Origin: an uncultured Clostridia bacterium | Lineage (GTDB): Bacteria; Bacillota; Clostridia; Christensenellales; UBA1242 | DNA: 64,000 nucleotides | Assembly: GCA_934754355.1 (NCBI GenBank) | Contig: CAKVID010000003.1 | Coordinates: 124,001 to 188,000, forward strand | Reading direction: 5' to 3' | Part shown: piece by piece, positions 1 to 13,100 of the stretch | How positions within the stretch are numbered: the first letter of the stretch is position 1 | Layout: every line of letters starts with the position of its first letter | Made by a program: the position numbers and the translations under genes | Notes under the pieces: generated by a model | What the model saw: the letters and a program-made list of their open reading frames with translations, nothing else | Database searches by the model: none | Told to the model about the DNA's origin: nothing

Positions 1-706
1 CACTTGTTCCAACCAAGTATAAATCTTCGCCTTCAATCTTGTACATCATGGCTTCCATCTCAGCAAAACTCATAACGCCATTAACAACATCACTTCTTAT
101 CATGAATGGTGGAATGCAATATGTGAAACCATGGTCAATCATGTAATCTCTTCCATAGGCAATCATTGCTTCGTGTAGTCTAGCAGCATCTCCCATCAGA
201 TAATAGAAACCAGTTCCGCTAGTTCTACCAGCACTCTCTTTGTCTAGACCATTAATGCTATTTAGAATATCTGCATGATATGGCACTTCAAAGTCTGGAG
301 TAGTAGGCTCGCCAAATCTCTCTACTTCTACATTCTGACTATCGTCTCTACCAATAGGCACAGAGTTATCTATAATATTAGGGATAGTCATCATAATATC
401 TTTGATGTTTTTAGATACTTGTTCTTCTTCCTCTTCTATCTCTTGTATTCTATTATTAATCTTGACAACTTCTTCTTTCAAGCCTGCCATTTCGTCTAAT
501 TTTTTCTCTCTAGCAAGTTTGCCAATGTCTGCACTTATTACATTTTTCTTTGCACGCAAAGTATCTCCTTCGGCTTTAAGAAATCTATTTCTCTCGTCTA
601 ATTTGATTACTTCATCTACCTTTGGCAATTTCTCTTCTTGAAATTTATTTATTAAATTTTGTCTAACCAAGTCGGGCTCTTTTCTTATAATATTTATATC
701 TATCAT
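1..706 (-). CDS. serS: Serine--tRNA ligase, N-terminal part (cut by window edge)
   Basis: Charges tRNA-Ser with serine in the cytoplasm. The visible 235 codons start MIDINIIRKEPDLVRQ, run through the charged two-helix arm that grips the tRNA long variable arm (roughly residues 25-105), and enter the class II catalytic domain, ending at a YLVGTS stretch that matches the family's conserved L-x-GT region. Motifs 2 and 3 lie outside the window. The start is set by an AAGGAGA ribosome site just upstream of the ATG at 704-706. A T-box leader with a terminator lies directly upstream, so expression should rise when tRNA-Ser is uncharged. Identification is secure; only the C-terminus is missing. Confidence 0.97.
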   Translation of the reverse strand, partial: MIDINIIRKEPDLVRQNLINKFQEEKLPKVDEVIKLDERNRFLKAEGDTLRAKKNVISADIGKLAREKKLDEMAGLKEEVVKINNRIQEIEEEEEQVSKNIKDIMMTIPNIIDNSVPIGRDDSQNVEVERFGEPTTPDFEVPYHADILNSINGLDKESAGRTSGTGFYYLMGDAARLHEAMIAYGRDYMIDHGFTYCIPPFMIRSDVVNGVMSFAEMEAMMYKIEGEDLYLVGTS

Positions 707-810
707 ATTATCTCCTTTTGTATTTTATATGTGTATTATATGACATTAAGTATGTACTTTTTGTCATAAATATACTATATATTGTCAATATTACAATTTG
801 CAAAAGTAAT

Positions 811-843
811 AAAAAATCTCTAAGGTACATATACCTTAGAGAT
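811..843 (-). terminator. Terminator of the serS T-box
   Basis: A perfect 12-bp stem (832-843 with 816-827), four-base loop, followed on the minus strand by six U residues (811-816). It is the off state of the serS T-box. Confidence 0.9.
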
Positions 844-1060
844 GAATAATTTACTTATCCATGGTGCCACTCTAATTGAATTTGAAATATCCAAATTCCA
901 CTCATATAGTTCGCTTTGTATCACTACCGAACAAATAGTATGCTTTCGCACAGTCTCATTGGGTAGAAGATATACATGCATTCTTGTTACTCCTCTCAGA
1001 TAATAGAATAACTCTCTGTTAGAAATTAAAATGTAATCATTCCCAAGTCGTAGACCAATA
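811..1060 (-). promoter_or_regulatory. T-box leader of serS (tRNA-Ser sensing attenuator)
   Basis: On the minus strand the conserved T-box core GTGGCACC lies at about 863-870. The flanking TTAGAG can pair with CTCTAA of the downstream terminator arm, giving an antiterminator that excludes the terminator at 811-843. Further upstream, TTGGG and CCCAA can close the base of Stem I, with a UACAU/AUGUA helix above it; the 3' side of the loop between them holds UCU triplets, a Ser codon, as candidate specifier. The 5' limit is approximate. Class and target are clear from the core, the mutually exclusive helices and the adjacent serS. Confidence 0.88.
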
Positions 1061-1235
1061 CTAAATTATTTACAAATTAGTAATATCTAATACTAATCAT
1101 TAGCATAAATCAAAAAAATACTTTTGTCAATAATTTATTTTCAAATTTTTGCAAAATGTCGTTATAAAAAATTAAATTCAGGTACACAATTAAATGTTGA
1201 AAAATAAAAAATATATAAGGGAGTATTTGTTAGAT

Positions 1236-1841
1236 ATGCAAGACTTTGACAAAAGTAGAACAAAACAAAATTTGGCACGAGCATTTGCTGGTGAGTGTCA
1301 AGATGGTGCAAGATATCAATTCTTAGCACAACAAGCCGAACAAGAGGGCTACAATTATATGCAAACAATTTTTAAGATGCACGCCAAAAATGAAATGGCG
1401 CATGCCAAGAAATTTTATAATTTGCTTACAGATAATTGTAGTTGTAAGCAACGCAATATAGAAATATGTGGAGGTTATCCATTTACTAAGGGCACACTGC
1501 TCGAGAGTATCAAAGACACAATGGGAGCAGAAACTTCTCAAACAGAGAATGTCTATCCCGACTTTGCCAAGGTAGCCAAAGACGAGGGGTATCCAGATAT
1601 AGCCAAGTCATTCTTATTTGCAGCGTCAGTAGAGAATTGCCACAAATTAATGCTAGAGCAATTGTACACCAAATTGAAAGGTAAAAAATTATATAAGAGT
1701 GGCACTCCAATCAAATGGAAGTGTAGCAATTGCGGATTTGAGCATACTGCCAAGTCTGCTTGGGATACTTGCCCTAGTTGCGATATGCCTCAAGGCTATG
1801 TAGAAATCCCAATTGATATGCAGTCGGGCAAAGAAAATTAG
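1236..1841 (+). CDS. Rubrerythrin
   Basis: Non-haem di-iron peroxidase that removes hydrogen peroxide in anaerobes. The N-terminal ferritin-like four-helix domain shows the iron-ligand patterns AGECQDGARY and AKNEMAHAKKF, and a second helix pair with ENCHKLMLEQL. The C-terminal rubredoxin-like domain has two Cys-x2-Cys pairs (KCSNCGF and CPSCDMP) that bind the electron-transfer iron. About 200 residues is normal for the family. I chose ATG 1236 (MQDFDKS) because GGGAG lies upstream of it; an in-frame ATG at 1194 has no ribosome site and would add 14 unconserved residues. Apparently monocistronic, divergent from the serS leader. Confidence 0.95.
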   Translation: MQDFDKSRTKQNLARAFAGECQDGARYQFLAQQAEQEGYNYMQTIFKMHAKNEMAHAKKFYNLLTDNCSCKQRNIEICGGYPFTKGTLLESIKDTMGAETSQTENVYPDFAKVAKDEGYPDIAKSFLFAASVENCHKLMLEQLYTKLKGKKLYKSGTPIKWKCSNCGFEHTAKSAWDTCPSCDMPQGYVEIPIDMQSGKEN

Positions 1842-2065
1842 TAATCGTTAAAATATATTTGACTATTAATAGTAAATAAATTAACAAAAATATTTTGATA
1901 AAAATTATAAATAGCAAATAAAAATATTGTGACTAAATTTATGTACGATAAATTATATCTTAAGGATATGGTTGATAAGAATTTTAAACAATAAAATAAA
2001 TACTAGTAAAATCCGACTAGAAATTCTACAAAAATTAATTAAAAAATAATTATAAAAAACCAAAT

Positions 2066-2104
2066 AAAAAAAGAAGCGAAAATATTGTTTCACTTCTTTT
2101 TTTC
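2066..2104 (-). terminator. Intrinsic terminator between convergent genes
   Basis: GAAGUGAAA pairs with UUUCGCUUC when read leftward (one U-G pair), followed by an A/U-rich run; it ends the gene starting at 3908. On the plus strand the same stem has a C-A mismatch, so it should work less well for rubrerythrin. Confidence 0.75.
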
Positions 2105-2108
2105 GTTA

Positions 2109-3908
2109 TTATTTATCTAATACTAAATACTTAGTATCCATCTTAAGTACAACATTATTATCATTATAATAAAGTGGCGTAATTAAGGCGCTATTCGTTG
2201 TAATTCCATTTACTTGACCTAATAATTTTCCATTAATGTTGTAGATATTATAGTCAAATAGACCGCCTGAACTCTTAACAGTTATAACTAGTGTTGCATA
2301 ATCTTCTCTAAGTAAGATTACATTGGAGAAGTCTCCGCCATTATATGTGTATCCGATAGGGTTCTTTGTGTATAATACATCGCTATGAGTTAGTCCCAAT
2401 TCTTCTAGATAATAATCGATATAAGTGCCTGCGTCAGTTGTTCTAGTTTGACTAGTCATATAATATCTGCTGTCATTTAGATAATAGAAATCTGCATTGG
2501 CAATTTTCTTGATTACAACACCATCAAAATTACATACATATGTGCGTTCGCTATCGCGGACAATCAATGCGTTATTTGTAGCAAATACATTATTAAAATT
2601 CTCTAAGTGTGTAATTAATTTATAATTTTTGTCTATTAAATTGAAGTTGCTTGTTCCGTCGTTACTTGTAATGTATCTATCTTTATTTATCATGTAAATT
2701 GTATTAAAATCATAAGCAATTTTCTTTACTTGAAATCTCTCATTTAATAGTAAATTTTCTTGGTCAGTTAATTTTTTATTTTTTATCTTTTGTACCGAAA
2801 CAAGGGCGGTTTTTGTATTAAAGTTATCATTAATATGGTTGATTAAATAATTAAAATTTACTTCAGCAATATTAGCATTTTTTAGGTTCAATTTGAATGT
2901 TGTTAATTTGTAATATTTATCTCCAAAAGTAGTGGTCTCGAAGTAATCGTATTTGTCCTCAGTTGCTTCTTCTCTTGCTTGGAATACAAAACTATTTCCA
3001 ACTCTAGCAGATGCTACAATTTTGGATAAAGTATTGTTGTTAATTTGTGATTTTCCTTTTAGATTGAAATTAATATCGTACATCTCATACTCAAGGGCTT
3101 GTGTTGTGGTGTCGTACTTAATTTCTCTCATATTCATAAGCATAGGTGTGCCATCTGTCAAGAATATCAAATCTAAATTTTGGCTCTCAAGAGATACTCC
3201 AAGTTCGTTATTAAGTGTTTGTACTAATTCATGCTTGCCATTCTCTACTTTGTACAAATTTATGTAAGTTAGATTATCGGTAGTTTTAAGTTCCCAAACT
3301 TCGTAGTAATATTTGCCTTCTTCATAGTAATAACTATCATAATTTCCAGTGCTTGCAGGTGCTACACTTTTAATAGTTATAGTCTCATTGTGATATTTGT
3401 TATTTATCTTGGTTTTTACGGTGTTTTTTGTCTTTTTCAAGTTTATTGTTTTAGTCTTGATTTCGCTAGTTGTAACCTTTTTTTGTTGGTCGTAGTGCAA
3501 GAAACTTAAATCTTCGCCATTCTCGTCTACAATCTTAATCATATTGCCTAGTGAATTTTGATTAAGCCTGAAGTAACTCTTGTTGGTTTCTACAATATTA
3601 TTTACAATGCTTACATCATCATATTCTGGGGCAACTACATTTTTATTCTTCACATAAGAATATAGTCCCATTTTATTTGTGCTAGTCTTTTTTACTATTT
3701 CTGTGCCACCGGCGTAATATCTATTAGAGTAGGTGTAAGAACTATCTCTGTCTATTACAATCATATTTTCGTGGTTATTGTAATCAAATTTGTCTGTTGC
3801 GTATATATCAAATCTCTTGATATTTGCAAGTATTACAGAAATTATTATTCCTATCAGTATTACTCCTACCGATACGGCACTAATTATTATCTTTTTCTTC
3901 TTCGTCAT
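2109..3908 (-). CDS. Membrane-anchored protein with degenerate WG-type repeats
   Basis: No precise family recognised. After a short Lys-rich cytoplasmic tail, one membrane segment (about residues 7-28) anchors a large exported domain. Segments such as MGLYSYVKNKNVVAPEYDDV (about 80-100), FNLIDKNYKLI (about 425) and YNIYNINGKLLGQV near the C-terminus look like the beta-hairpin 'G-L-y-d-x-x-G-k' pattern of WG-containing repeats, so a beta-propeller-like or repeat fold outside the membrane is plausible. No catalytic motif is visible. The ATG follows GAAAGGAG with a long 12-base gap. It stands alone, divergent from the giant lipoprotein gene and ended by its own terminator. Confidence 0.75.
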   Translation of the reverse strand: MTKKKKIIISAVSVGVILIGIIISVILANIKRFDIYATDKFDYNNHENMIVIDRDSSYTYSNRYYAGGTEIVKKTSTNKMGLYSYVKNKNVVAPEYDDVSIVNNIVETNKSYFRLNQNSLGNMIKIVDENGEDLSFLHYDQQKKVTTSEIKTKTINLKKTKNTVKTKINNKYHNETITIKSVAPASTGNYDSYYYEEGKYYYEVWELKTTDNLTYINLYKVENGKHELVQTLNNELGVSLESQNLDLIFLTDGTPMLMNMREIKYDTTTQALEYEMYDINFNLKGKSQINNNTLSKIVASARVGNSFVFQAREEATEDKYDYFETTTFGDKYYKLTTFKLNLKNANIAEVNFNYLINHINDNFNTKTALVSVQKIKNKKLTDQENLLLNERFQVKKIAYDFNTIYMINKDRYITSNDGTSNFNLIDKNYKLITHLENFNNVFATNNALIVRDSERTYVCNFDGVVIKKIANADFYYLNDSRYYMTSQTRTTDAGTYIDYYLEELGLTHSDVLYTKNPIGYTYNGGDFSNVILLREDYATLVITVKSSGGLFDYNIYNINGKLLGQVNGITTNSALITPLYYNDNNVVLKMDTKYLVLDK

Positions 3909-4192
3909 TACTCAAATTTACTCCTTTCAAATTATTCGTTATATGTATTTTATATTAAATCCAGCGTGCATGTCAATCGTTTATTTGAAGGCTGTGCTTA
4001 TAAAAATACACTAAACTTTACTATTTTTATGCAAGTTATTCCAAATTTGTTGCAAGATACTTATGTACATAAATTAGAAGAGTAATATAAATATTTTTAT
4101 ATTATATAGCAAAATAATTTTTTATTTTCGACAATATGTGCTAAAATATTTGAAGAAAAATTACTATTAAATTAAAAATAAAGGTGATTAGA

Positions 4193-7100
4193 ATGAAAAA
4201 GGTAAAAACAATTTTAGCAAGTTTAATGATAATTTTGGCAACAGCAGTGCTTACTGCTTGTTCTTGCTCGGGAGATAAGGGTGGCGATGATGGCCCGATT
4301 ATTCCAGTAAGCACAATTACTATTAATAGTGATTTTGCCAAAGCAACTAGAGACGAGGAAACAGGATATCTAACTATTAGATGTAGTCGTAATGACGAGT
4401 TTGATATTACATATAACCTAGCGCCCGATAATACTACTCGTACCCAAGTCGATTGGGATTTTGAGGGTAATGATTCGGTTGTAGTAGTTAGAAAGAATTA
4501 CTTCTCTTACTCTCAATCTGCCACTCATACAGTTGGCTTTAGGGCAAATAGAGTTGGTAATACTATTATCAAATTCAAGCCTAAGAATACAGACAAATGG
4601 ACACAGGCTACCGTTATAGTTGGAGAAGCAGAAGCGGTTTGGCCATCTTTTGTTGCACCTACTAGCCTTAATTACAATCCTGTAACAGGCAAAGTTACTT
4701 GGAACCAAGTATCTCAGATGAAATTGCATACTGGAGAAATTGTAAATGTAACTATGTCAAATGGTGTTGTTAGTGGACTTACTGGATACATTGTTAGTTA
4801 CAAAAATGTAACAACTGGCGAGACTTACACTACCGATTACAATCAACCAATTAATGCTTGTGAATATCAATTGCCTAGAGGTAATACTTACGAAGTTAAA
4901 GTAATGGCTAGAGGTGATGACTTCACAACCAAAGATAGTCAGTATAGCGATACTTTCAGATATCATCAATTAAGTGCTGTAAGTAGCCTTGCCAATAATA
5001 ACGGCAAGATATCATATGAGACTCCAGAGTATAGCGAAATTAGTAGAGTGTACTACAATCCAAATGACCGTACTAAGTATATAACTCGTACATCAGATGG
5101 CGTAGGCAAGACCGAATTTATAGCAGGCGAGAATTTTGATAAATTAGATAATTACTCTGTGTATGTTATTACATATCCTAAGAATTTCTCTCAAGCCGAA
5201 GTTGAGGGCAAGAAATTTATCCTTGACCAAAGCACCAATACAAGATTTTACCCAAGCATTCAATCAGATACTATAGATATCGAGAATTTAATTGCTCCAA
5301 CTATTGAGATTACTCCAGTTAGAGGAATAATAGAAGTTGGTGGTGTACAATTTGGAGAGGCGGGTTCTAATAATAACCCTTACCTAAAATCCATTCTTAA
5401 ATGGGACTTTGCAAATAGAACTTATGATAACGACAAATTTCAAGTAAAATTTGCTTACACTATTTCTATTAATACAGAGGGTAATACTTGGACAAAACTT
5501 ATCCCATCTACAGATGAATTCTTAATTGGAAATACTTTTGATTTGTCTCAATTAAATCCATCAAATAGTCAATACAAAATTACAGTATACGCATTTGGCA
5601 ATCCAACCAATACAATTGCAAGTAGAGTAAGTGAATTACGCTTCAATGTACTTAGTCCAATGACCACAGAGACAAGTATTAATAATACAACACTTACAAC
5701 TAGCGAAACTAATGCAAGCGTATTCGGTGCAGATTTGTACTTTATCAATCTTAATGATGGTTCCAAATCTGTATATAAATTTGTAGACGGAATTAATAAC
5801 GGAATTTATGCAGAGAAATCATTAACACTAAATATTGCTTCACTTAATCTTCCAGCAGGTACATACAATATCTACGGTAGATATGTGGGCATTAATGATA
5901 TGACACTTAATAATTACTCTGCTACTAGTGCAATTGCCAAGATTAATAATAACGAAGTAGTTGTAGCAGAAGCAGTTGCTAATGGCACAATATCAATGTC
6001 AAGAGAAGGATTACTTACATTTAGTAAAGCAAAGTTAAGTACGACTGAATACATTAACGATTACAAATTATCTTTCACATGGCAACAAGGTGCACAAATA
6101 GAGACTTATGATAGATTAATTACATCTGCAGATAATGAGAGCAGTATGTCAGTAGATATATTTGCAAATATCAAGAATTATTTGCTAGAATTCAAAGACG
6201 GAACTACATCAGATAATATTGACGAGGTATTCAAAGATTACACTTCTAATTCTTCAATATCATTCACAATTACAACACTTGGTGTAGACGATGGCAGTAG
6301 AATAGATAGTTCTCCATCTAATAAAGTTAACTTCATGCGTCAGAACCCAGTAAATGAAAGTACTATTCAATTGAACTTCAATACTTTGTCGTTCGTATCT
6401 ACAAATACTAATACAGCATATATCGTATCAATCAATGGTAGTAAATACACAACACCTCTTACAAATGAAGGAGAAGTGACAGTAGATTTAAGCACAGCAA
6501 CAGTAGATAAGACCACCAAGACTTTGCTAGAGTGTGTAAATGCTGGGGAGACTAATACAATTACAATTTGGGCGCTTGGTAGTGCTGCAAGAGCCAATAA
6601 TAACGAATATGGCTATGTAGACGGCTATGCAGCAACCAAAGTTATTGGTAGTTCAATCACGCCTACCGAGGTAAGCATAGATTCTCTAGGTAATCTATCT
6701 TGGGAATTAACTGGGGAAACAGAGAGCCAAGCATTCGACCTTAAATTCTATATCAAAGATAATAGTGATTGGGTGCTTGCAAATAATATAGATAACCCAT
6801 ATAGAATAGAGACAAGTAGGGTAGAAAATACTTCTGGCGAAGAAGGGGCAGAAGCAACATTAGGCAAATACATATACAATGTAATTGATTTAATCAATAC
6901 AATTGGCGAGAATAAGACTATAGCAATTACAATCACTCATAGAAATCCAAGTTTATTTGCTGGAACAGAGAGTTTAAAATATTATGTTGTTCAATTATCT
7001 TCAGTAGAGATGACTAAATGTATGAATGGTTCTGAACCTGCAGTTTCATTTGTCCCTCTTAAGAGTGCAAGCAATATTGAATATATTATCTCTGCTTTGA

Positions 7101-10100
7101 ATTTGGCAGATAATTCTGTAATTAGAACATTGTCAGTAAATAATGTAGATAGTGCAGATGTTGTAATCAAGAGCCTAAGCGAATTAGAAATCCAAAATAT
7201 AGGCAATTATAGTATCCAACTAAGTGCTTCCAAAGCATCTAGCGGAGTTAATTCAGAAAATAACGCATTTGTTCTTAGTAGTATGGTATCTACTATAGAA
7301 ATAATAGTTGCCAACAAAGAAATTGTTGTAAATGCAGACAATGAGAATATTAAATGGCAAGCACTTCATAGTGGTGCAACATATACTGTGGAATACAAAC
7401 TTCCAGGTAGTTCAACTTATGAATTTATCAAAGATGGCGAAAGCAATAAGGTATTTGGAAGTGAAGAACTAACATATAATGTATGGCAATTATTCAAGGC
7501 TGGAGAGAATAGGGTAATCGTTACTCCATATGTTGATTACGAACAAACTGGCGTTGTATTAACTGGTAGTACAAAAGAAAATATAATAGTTAAATTAAAT
7601 ACTATTTCTAGCCTAACTGTTGAGGCGGGTGTTCTTAAATATCAATTAACAGATAGCCTAGAAGAAGGTAAATACAGCCTAAATATCCTAGTAGATGATA
7701 AATCCCTAACTACTGGAGAATATGCAATTGATTACAAAAATCAATTGATTAGCATACTTGCAAGTGCATATGTTGGTAGTCACTCTTATTCAATTCAAGT
7801 AGTGAGTGCAAATGTAATATCTGGCGATTATAGTACACCTATTAATGCTACTAAATTAGCAAGTGTTAATGACTTAATCAAAGATGGTGAGTGGATACAA
7901 TTCACTCATGTAGATGGTGCTAATATTTATTTGCTAAATTTTGAAAATGCAAACGGAGATAGCACACTAAAACGCATTAAATTTGACGGTGCTAAAATAT
8001 ACCTTGAGGTAACCGCAGAAGATGGTTCTTCCGATTGGCAAGAGGTTGTGGATAATAGTATTGCCAAATTTGAGAATGGCAAAATATATCTAAAATTTGA
8101 TTATACTCTACTTGGCACAGATACAGTTGAAGCAACTGGTGGAATTTACTTCTACTCAATTACTCCACTTAATAATCTATCTGGCGAAAATGCTAGACTT
8201 AATGGCAATGTTTCTGCTAAATATAAGATTGCCAAACTAAGTAGTATGGTTACAATTACAGTTAATGGTGAGAGTTTTGAGTTGTCTGATTATCAATTAG
8301 GCGAAGACCCAATCTTAGTACCAGAGAGTATCAGTTATCAAATTGACTATTCTCTAGATATGTCAGAGAGATACACCAAAGGCACGACATGGCAAGATAT
8401 TACTTGGACTTACGATAGTTCTAAGTTCAATGCTGGCGAAGAAGTTAATTACAAATTAACATTTGCAAATGATACAAACCAAGCAGAGGTTAACTTGCTA
8501 TTCAGTCCAGTAGATGGTACTCTAAAGATTGCAAATGTCAGCGAAGCAGATGGTACAATTTCTTATAAAGTAGCAGATTTCTTAAGTGCTACAAATAATG
8601 GAAATGGGTCGTTTACTCTTACATTCAAAGCAACTGAGATTACAAGTAATATAACTACAACCTTAGCGGGCGAGCCAAATGTTGCTGTACTTGAATATCA
8701 AGAGAAGAAACTTGCAATCAAAGATACAATCATTTACTCTACAATTAATATTGTAGGTGCAGACGCAGAAACTGGCGAAAATAATAAATACGCAATTAAT
8801 CTTAATTCTTTGGGACTTTCAAAGAAAGGTAATTATCAATTAACATTGCAATTTATCGGCAACGAAAATGAAGTAATTTCTTCCAAAGTTATTACAAGTG
8901 AATTAAGCAATAAATTAGATGAGGCTAAGTTATCTACAATTGATGGTTTGCTTTCTTGGAGTGCAGTAGATAATGCATCTAATTATTCAATTAGAATTAC
9001 AACCCTAGTTACTGGCTCAGAAGAGGGCGAAGATATGGGTACTGGAATGTGGTTATTTGAGAATTACACTCCAGAAGAAATAGATAAACCAAATATCACA
9101 GAAGAAAAATTAATCGAATTAAATGGCGAATTTACAGGCTTTGAGACAGGCAGAATTTACGATATTCAAATAATGGCTAATAGTAGCAATAATTTGAGTT
9201 CTAATTGGAGTGAAATCTTCCAAGTTCAGAAACTTCAATCTCCTACTAATATAGCAATTACTTCTACTGGTAATACTCTAAAATATACAGATGGCGAAGG
9301 TAATGAGCAGACTGTAAATATTGGCGACCCAATGCTTACTTGGACTGACCCAAATAATGTAATTAGTAGGTCAGATTATCTAATGTACATTGGCGATGGC
9401 GAGGCAATTCGTATCCGCAATACAACTAGTGATAATGTTACTCTTACAGGTCAATTGCTTCCAAGCAATATAGCAAATGGTAATTATATTATTTCTATGA
9501 GAGTTGTAGGTAATACAACTACTGGAACTAATAAGATGGGCTTGCTAACATCAGACCAATCTACTCAGAACCCAGAAGCACATTATGTAGTAGAGACAAC
9601 CGCAGTATCATTTGAGAATAATACATTCACATGGTATAGTGTTGTCGGTGCATATTCTTACAAATTAACATTCTATAGAGGTAGTTTCAATACTTCAGAT
9701 AAATTCAGCACCGAGACCCCAGTTTATACTACATTTACTACAACTAATTCTTACAATTTCTCTTCATCAGAATTTGATGGAACAGGCTACTTTACAGTAC
9801 TTATCAATGCAATCTGTGACCCAGCCAAAGCAATTGTAAGTTCGTATATCGGACTAGATAGCGAAGGAAATATTCCGGTTGTGACTTATTCTAACTGTGC
9901 TAGTTTGTATAAATCTTCTAATGTAACCAAATTAATGGTTAAAGATGGCTTACTATCTTGGTCACTAAAGATGTCAGATATTAGAGAATTCTTAAGTGTT
10001 CATTCATCAATTGAGAGCGATGTTCTTCTAGCATACTTTAGCATAACCGAAGAAGATAAGGTGGAAGCACAGAAATTACTACTAAATGCAGTTGTAGATT

Positions 10101-13100
10101 ATATTTCTCAGAAGATAAATAATGGTAAACCTGGCGATGATACTGTAGATAAAATTCTATATAATTTGTACACATTCAATACTGTAGTTAATGGTGTTCA
10201 AAGTGTAATTACTCCATCAGTTGTAGATTCTATTAAATTAGGCACAGCAAATGATAAGGGCAAACAAATTCCAACATATACAGATGCAAACCCAAGTGAT
10301 GCAGATGTGCTAATGTTTAAGTATGAATTACCTCAAGATGTAGTAGCAGATAGCACTTCTAAATTTGTAGTAAAAGTTGCCCCAGCAGGCAATAAGATTA
10401 ATGGTAACGATACAGGTCTAATATCTTCGGTAGATGGTAAATATCTAGAGGATATTACAGTATACAAACCAAAAGCACCTACTTCGGTTAATATAAATAA
10501 TACTTCCGAAGAGGGTACAACTGTTCGTAAACAAATATCTAATGGCAATTTGTATTGGTCACTTGTTACAACCGAAGATAGCACGCTAACCGCTTTTTAT
10601 TATCACAAAGTTTACAAGATTACAGCAATCAATCAGAATTCCGAAGATAGTAGAATAAACAAAGAAGTAAATATTGACGAAACAATTGATGCCGAGACCG
10701 GCAACAACCCAAATCTACAAGATAATGTTAATTACTATAGATACCTAAAAGACGATAATTTGTTTGGTGGCGTAAATATGTCTACTAATACCAATTACAA
10801 ATTGGAAATAAGCGTTGTAGGTACCAAAGATAGTACATTGCTAGAGAGTAATGAAAAGATATATCTTAATAGTAATGTATTTAAGTATTCAGATGTAATG
10901 AATATACTGGAAAATCACCAAAGCGAAGTAACTAATGGTCTATATAGTTACACCCCATGTGCTAATATGTCTAGTCAAACAGATGTATATGTATATGGAC
11001 CATTCGTAGATGATAATAATGCTTACATCTATGCTCCAGATGCTTATGATAGAAGCACTTGGAAATGGAATGTACGAGTAAATGGAACTGACCATAATAT
11101 AGACTTGAGGGCAGACGAAGGTAAGACTTACAAAGATGCCGTAGAAGAATGGAAGAAATTAATATCTTACAGTTGGAATACTGCCAAGAGTAGTAATTGG
11201 ATTAATGGCAACTTGCGTACAGTTTATCACTTCAATGAACAAGTAACAGGTGAGGGCGAAAATGCTGCTACTAGTAGACCAACAACCCTAAACCTAACTA
11301 ATACTAATAGACCAGAAAGCACCGAGAAATTTGGCGCAGGTAGTTATATTATTAGAAAGCAAGAAATAGGCAACGGCAGAGGAATTATCGATACAGACTT
11401 TAGCGATACTCTAATCAATGCCGATGATAGTATTCCAGCATTTGATTACGAACAAATTGCAACTAAATTGGATACAGCAACCAAATCAGTTGTAATTGAT
11501 GGTATTAGTGGTCAAAGAGAGAATAGTATCTGGCTAGAGAATGGTAAATTCGTATGGAAGAAAGTAGATAGAGCAAATGCATATAGAGTTAAAGCAGAGA
11601 GAATTCTAGTTCAATCAGATGGTGTTAATGTAACCAAATCTGTTGATGGCGATTACTCCGAGACTATTATATCTGAGAGTATTACTTCTAACGAGTACTT
11701 CCAAATGCCAGAGAATAGCGAATTTAATAGACTTCCAACCAGCAGTAGTAGTTATGTATATAGAATTACAATCACTGCTACTCACTTAGAAAGTGATGGC
11801 ACTACAATTTCTCCTAATTATTTTGATGGCGAAGATGTTACAACCGATGATTATGGTAGAACACCAATCCCTACTTCTCTACATATAAATGAAGAAGGAA
11901 TAATCTCTTGGAATGGAGATACAAGTTATAGTTCTATTAGAGGTTACGAGATTAAGATTAATGAGAATATTGGCGGTACATTTGAATTAGCCGAAGTTAG
12001 CAATACAAGATATGATTTAAGCAAAGTTAATTTCGGAACATTTGAATTTAGCGTAAGGTCGCTTGGTTTGAATATTGATAACAATACTCAATACTTGAAT
12101 AGTTGCTATACTCCATCAATTACAATAACCAAACTTGCTAATCCAGTTGTGAAAGTAATAAATGGTACATTTACATGGGGTACAGAGACTAGCGGAAGTA
12201 CAGGCGAACAACCTACCAAGTCAAATTTCAGATTGAATGAAAATAGCGAAATACTTGACGAAGATATGGGTACTTACATCTTGCATAGCGAGATAAATAC
12301 ATTTGATAGCACCTATACATTAGAACAAGACCAAGCATTATTTGGTACAGGTACATACAATTTTGGAGTTAAATATCAAGGTACAACAGGTGATGTAGAC
12401 GATAGCCATAGACAATTTACAATAGCCTCTGGCGAACAAACCCTTGTAGCCGAGAAATTAAGTTCTCCAGAACTTGAGAATGTAGATGTAATAGATAACC
12501 AAGTTGCCGAGAATAGAATTAGATGGAAAGCAGTTAATAATGCATCTGGTTATAGAGCATTGGTTATTACAACAGTATCAGATGGAGATAATACTATCAA
12601 TAAGATATTCGATATTATCGAGACTACTAGAATGATAGAGGGTAATGCAGTAAGGTCAGCAAGTTTCTTAATTAAGAACGATAACCAAGTTGTTACAACA
12701 ATGGATAGTTCTAGCGAATTAACCAAAGACTTCTTCGTTTACGACGAGACTAGAAATGATGTAGAATTAAGATTAACTAAGGTAATTGAGACTTTGCAAT
12801 TATCTAGTGAATTTGGAATTTCACTAAATGTATATGTTCAACCAATTGGAACTCTAGATTCAACCGAACTAACAGAAGGTGATACTATCTATATTAGCGG
12901 TAGTTTCTCCAATAAGAAGAATGTAGAAATTCCAGCAAAACCAACAGGAATTTCATTTGAAAGTAGTACAGGTACACTTTCTTGGAAAGTTTCTGACGAA
13001 ACCAAAGGTCATAATGCTAAGATTACAATGACTTACAAAGTAACTGAAGTAACTCCAGAAGAATTAGATAAATATTGGAAAGTTACATCAGATATTTACA

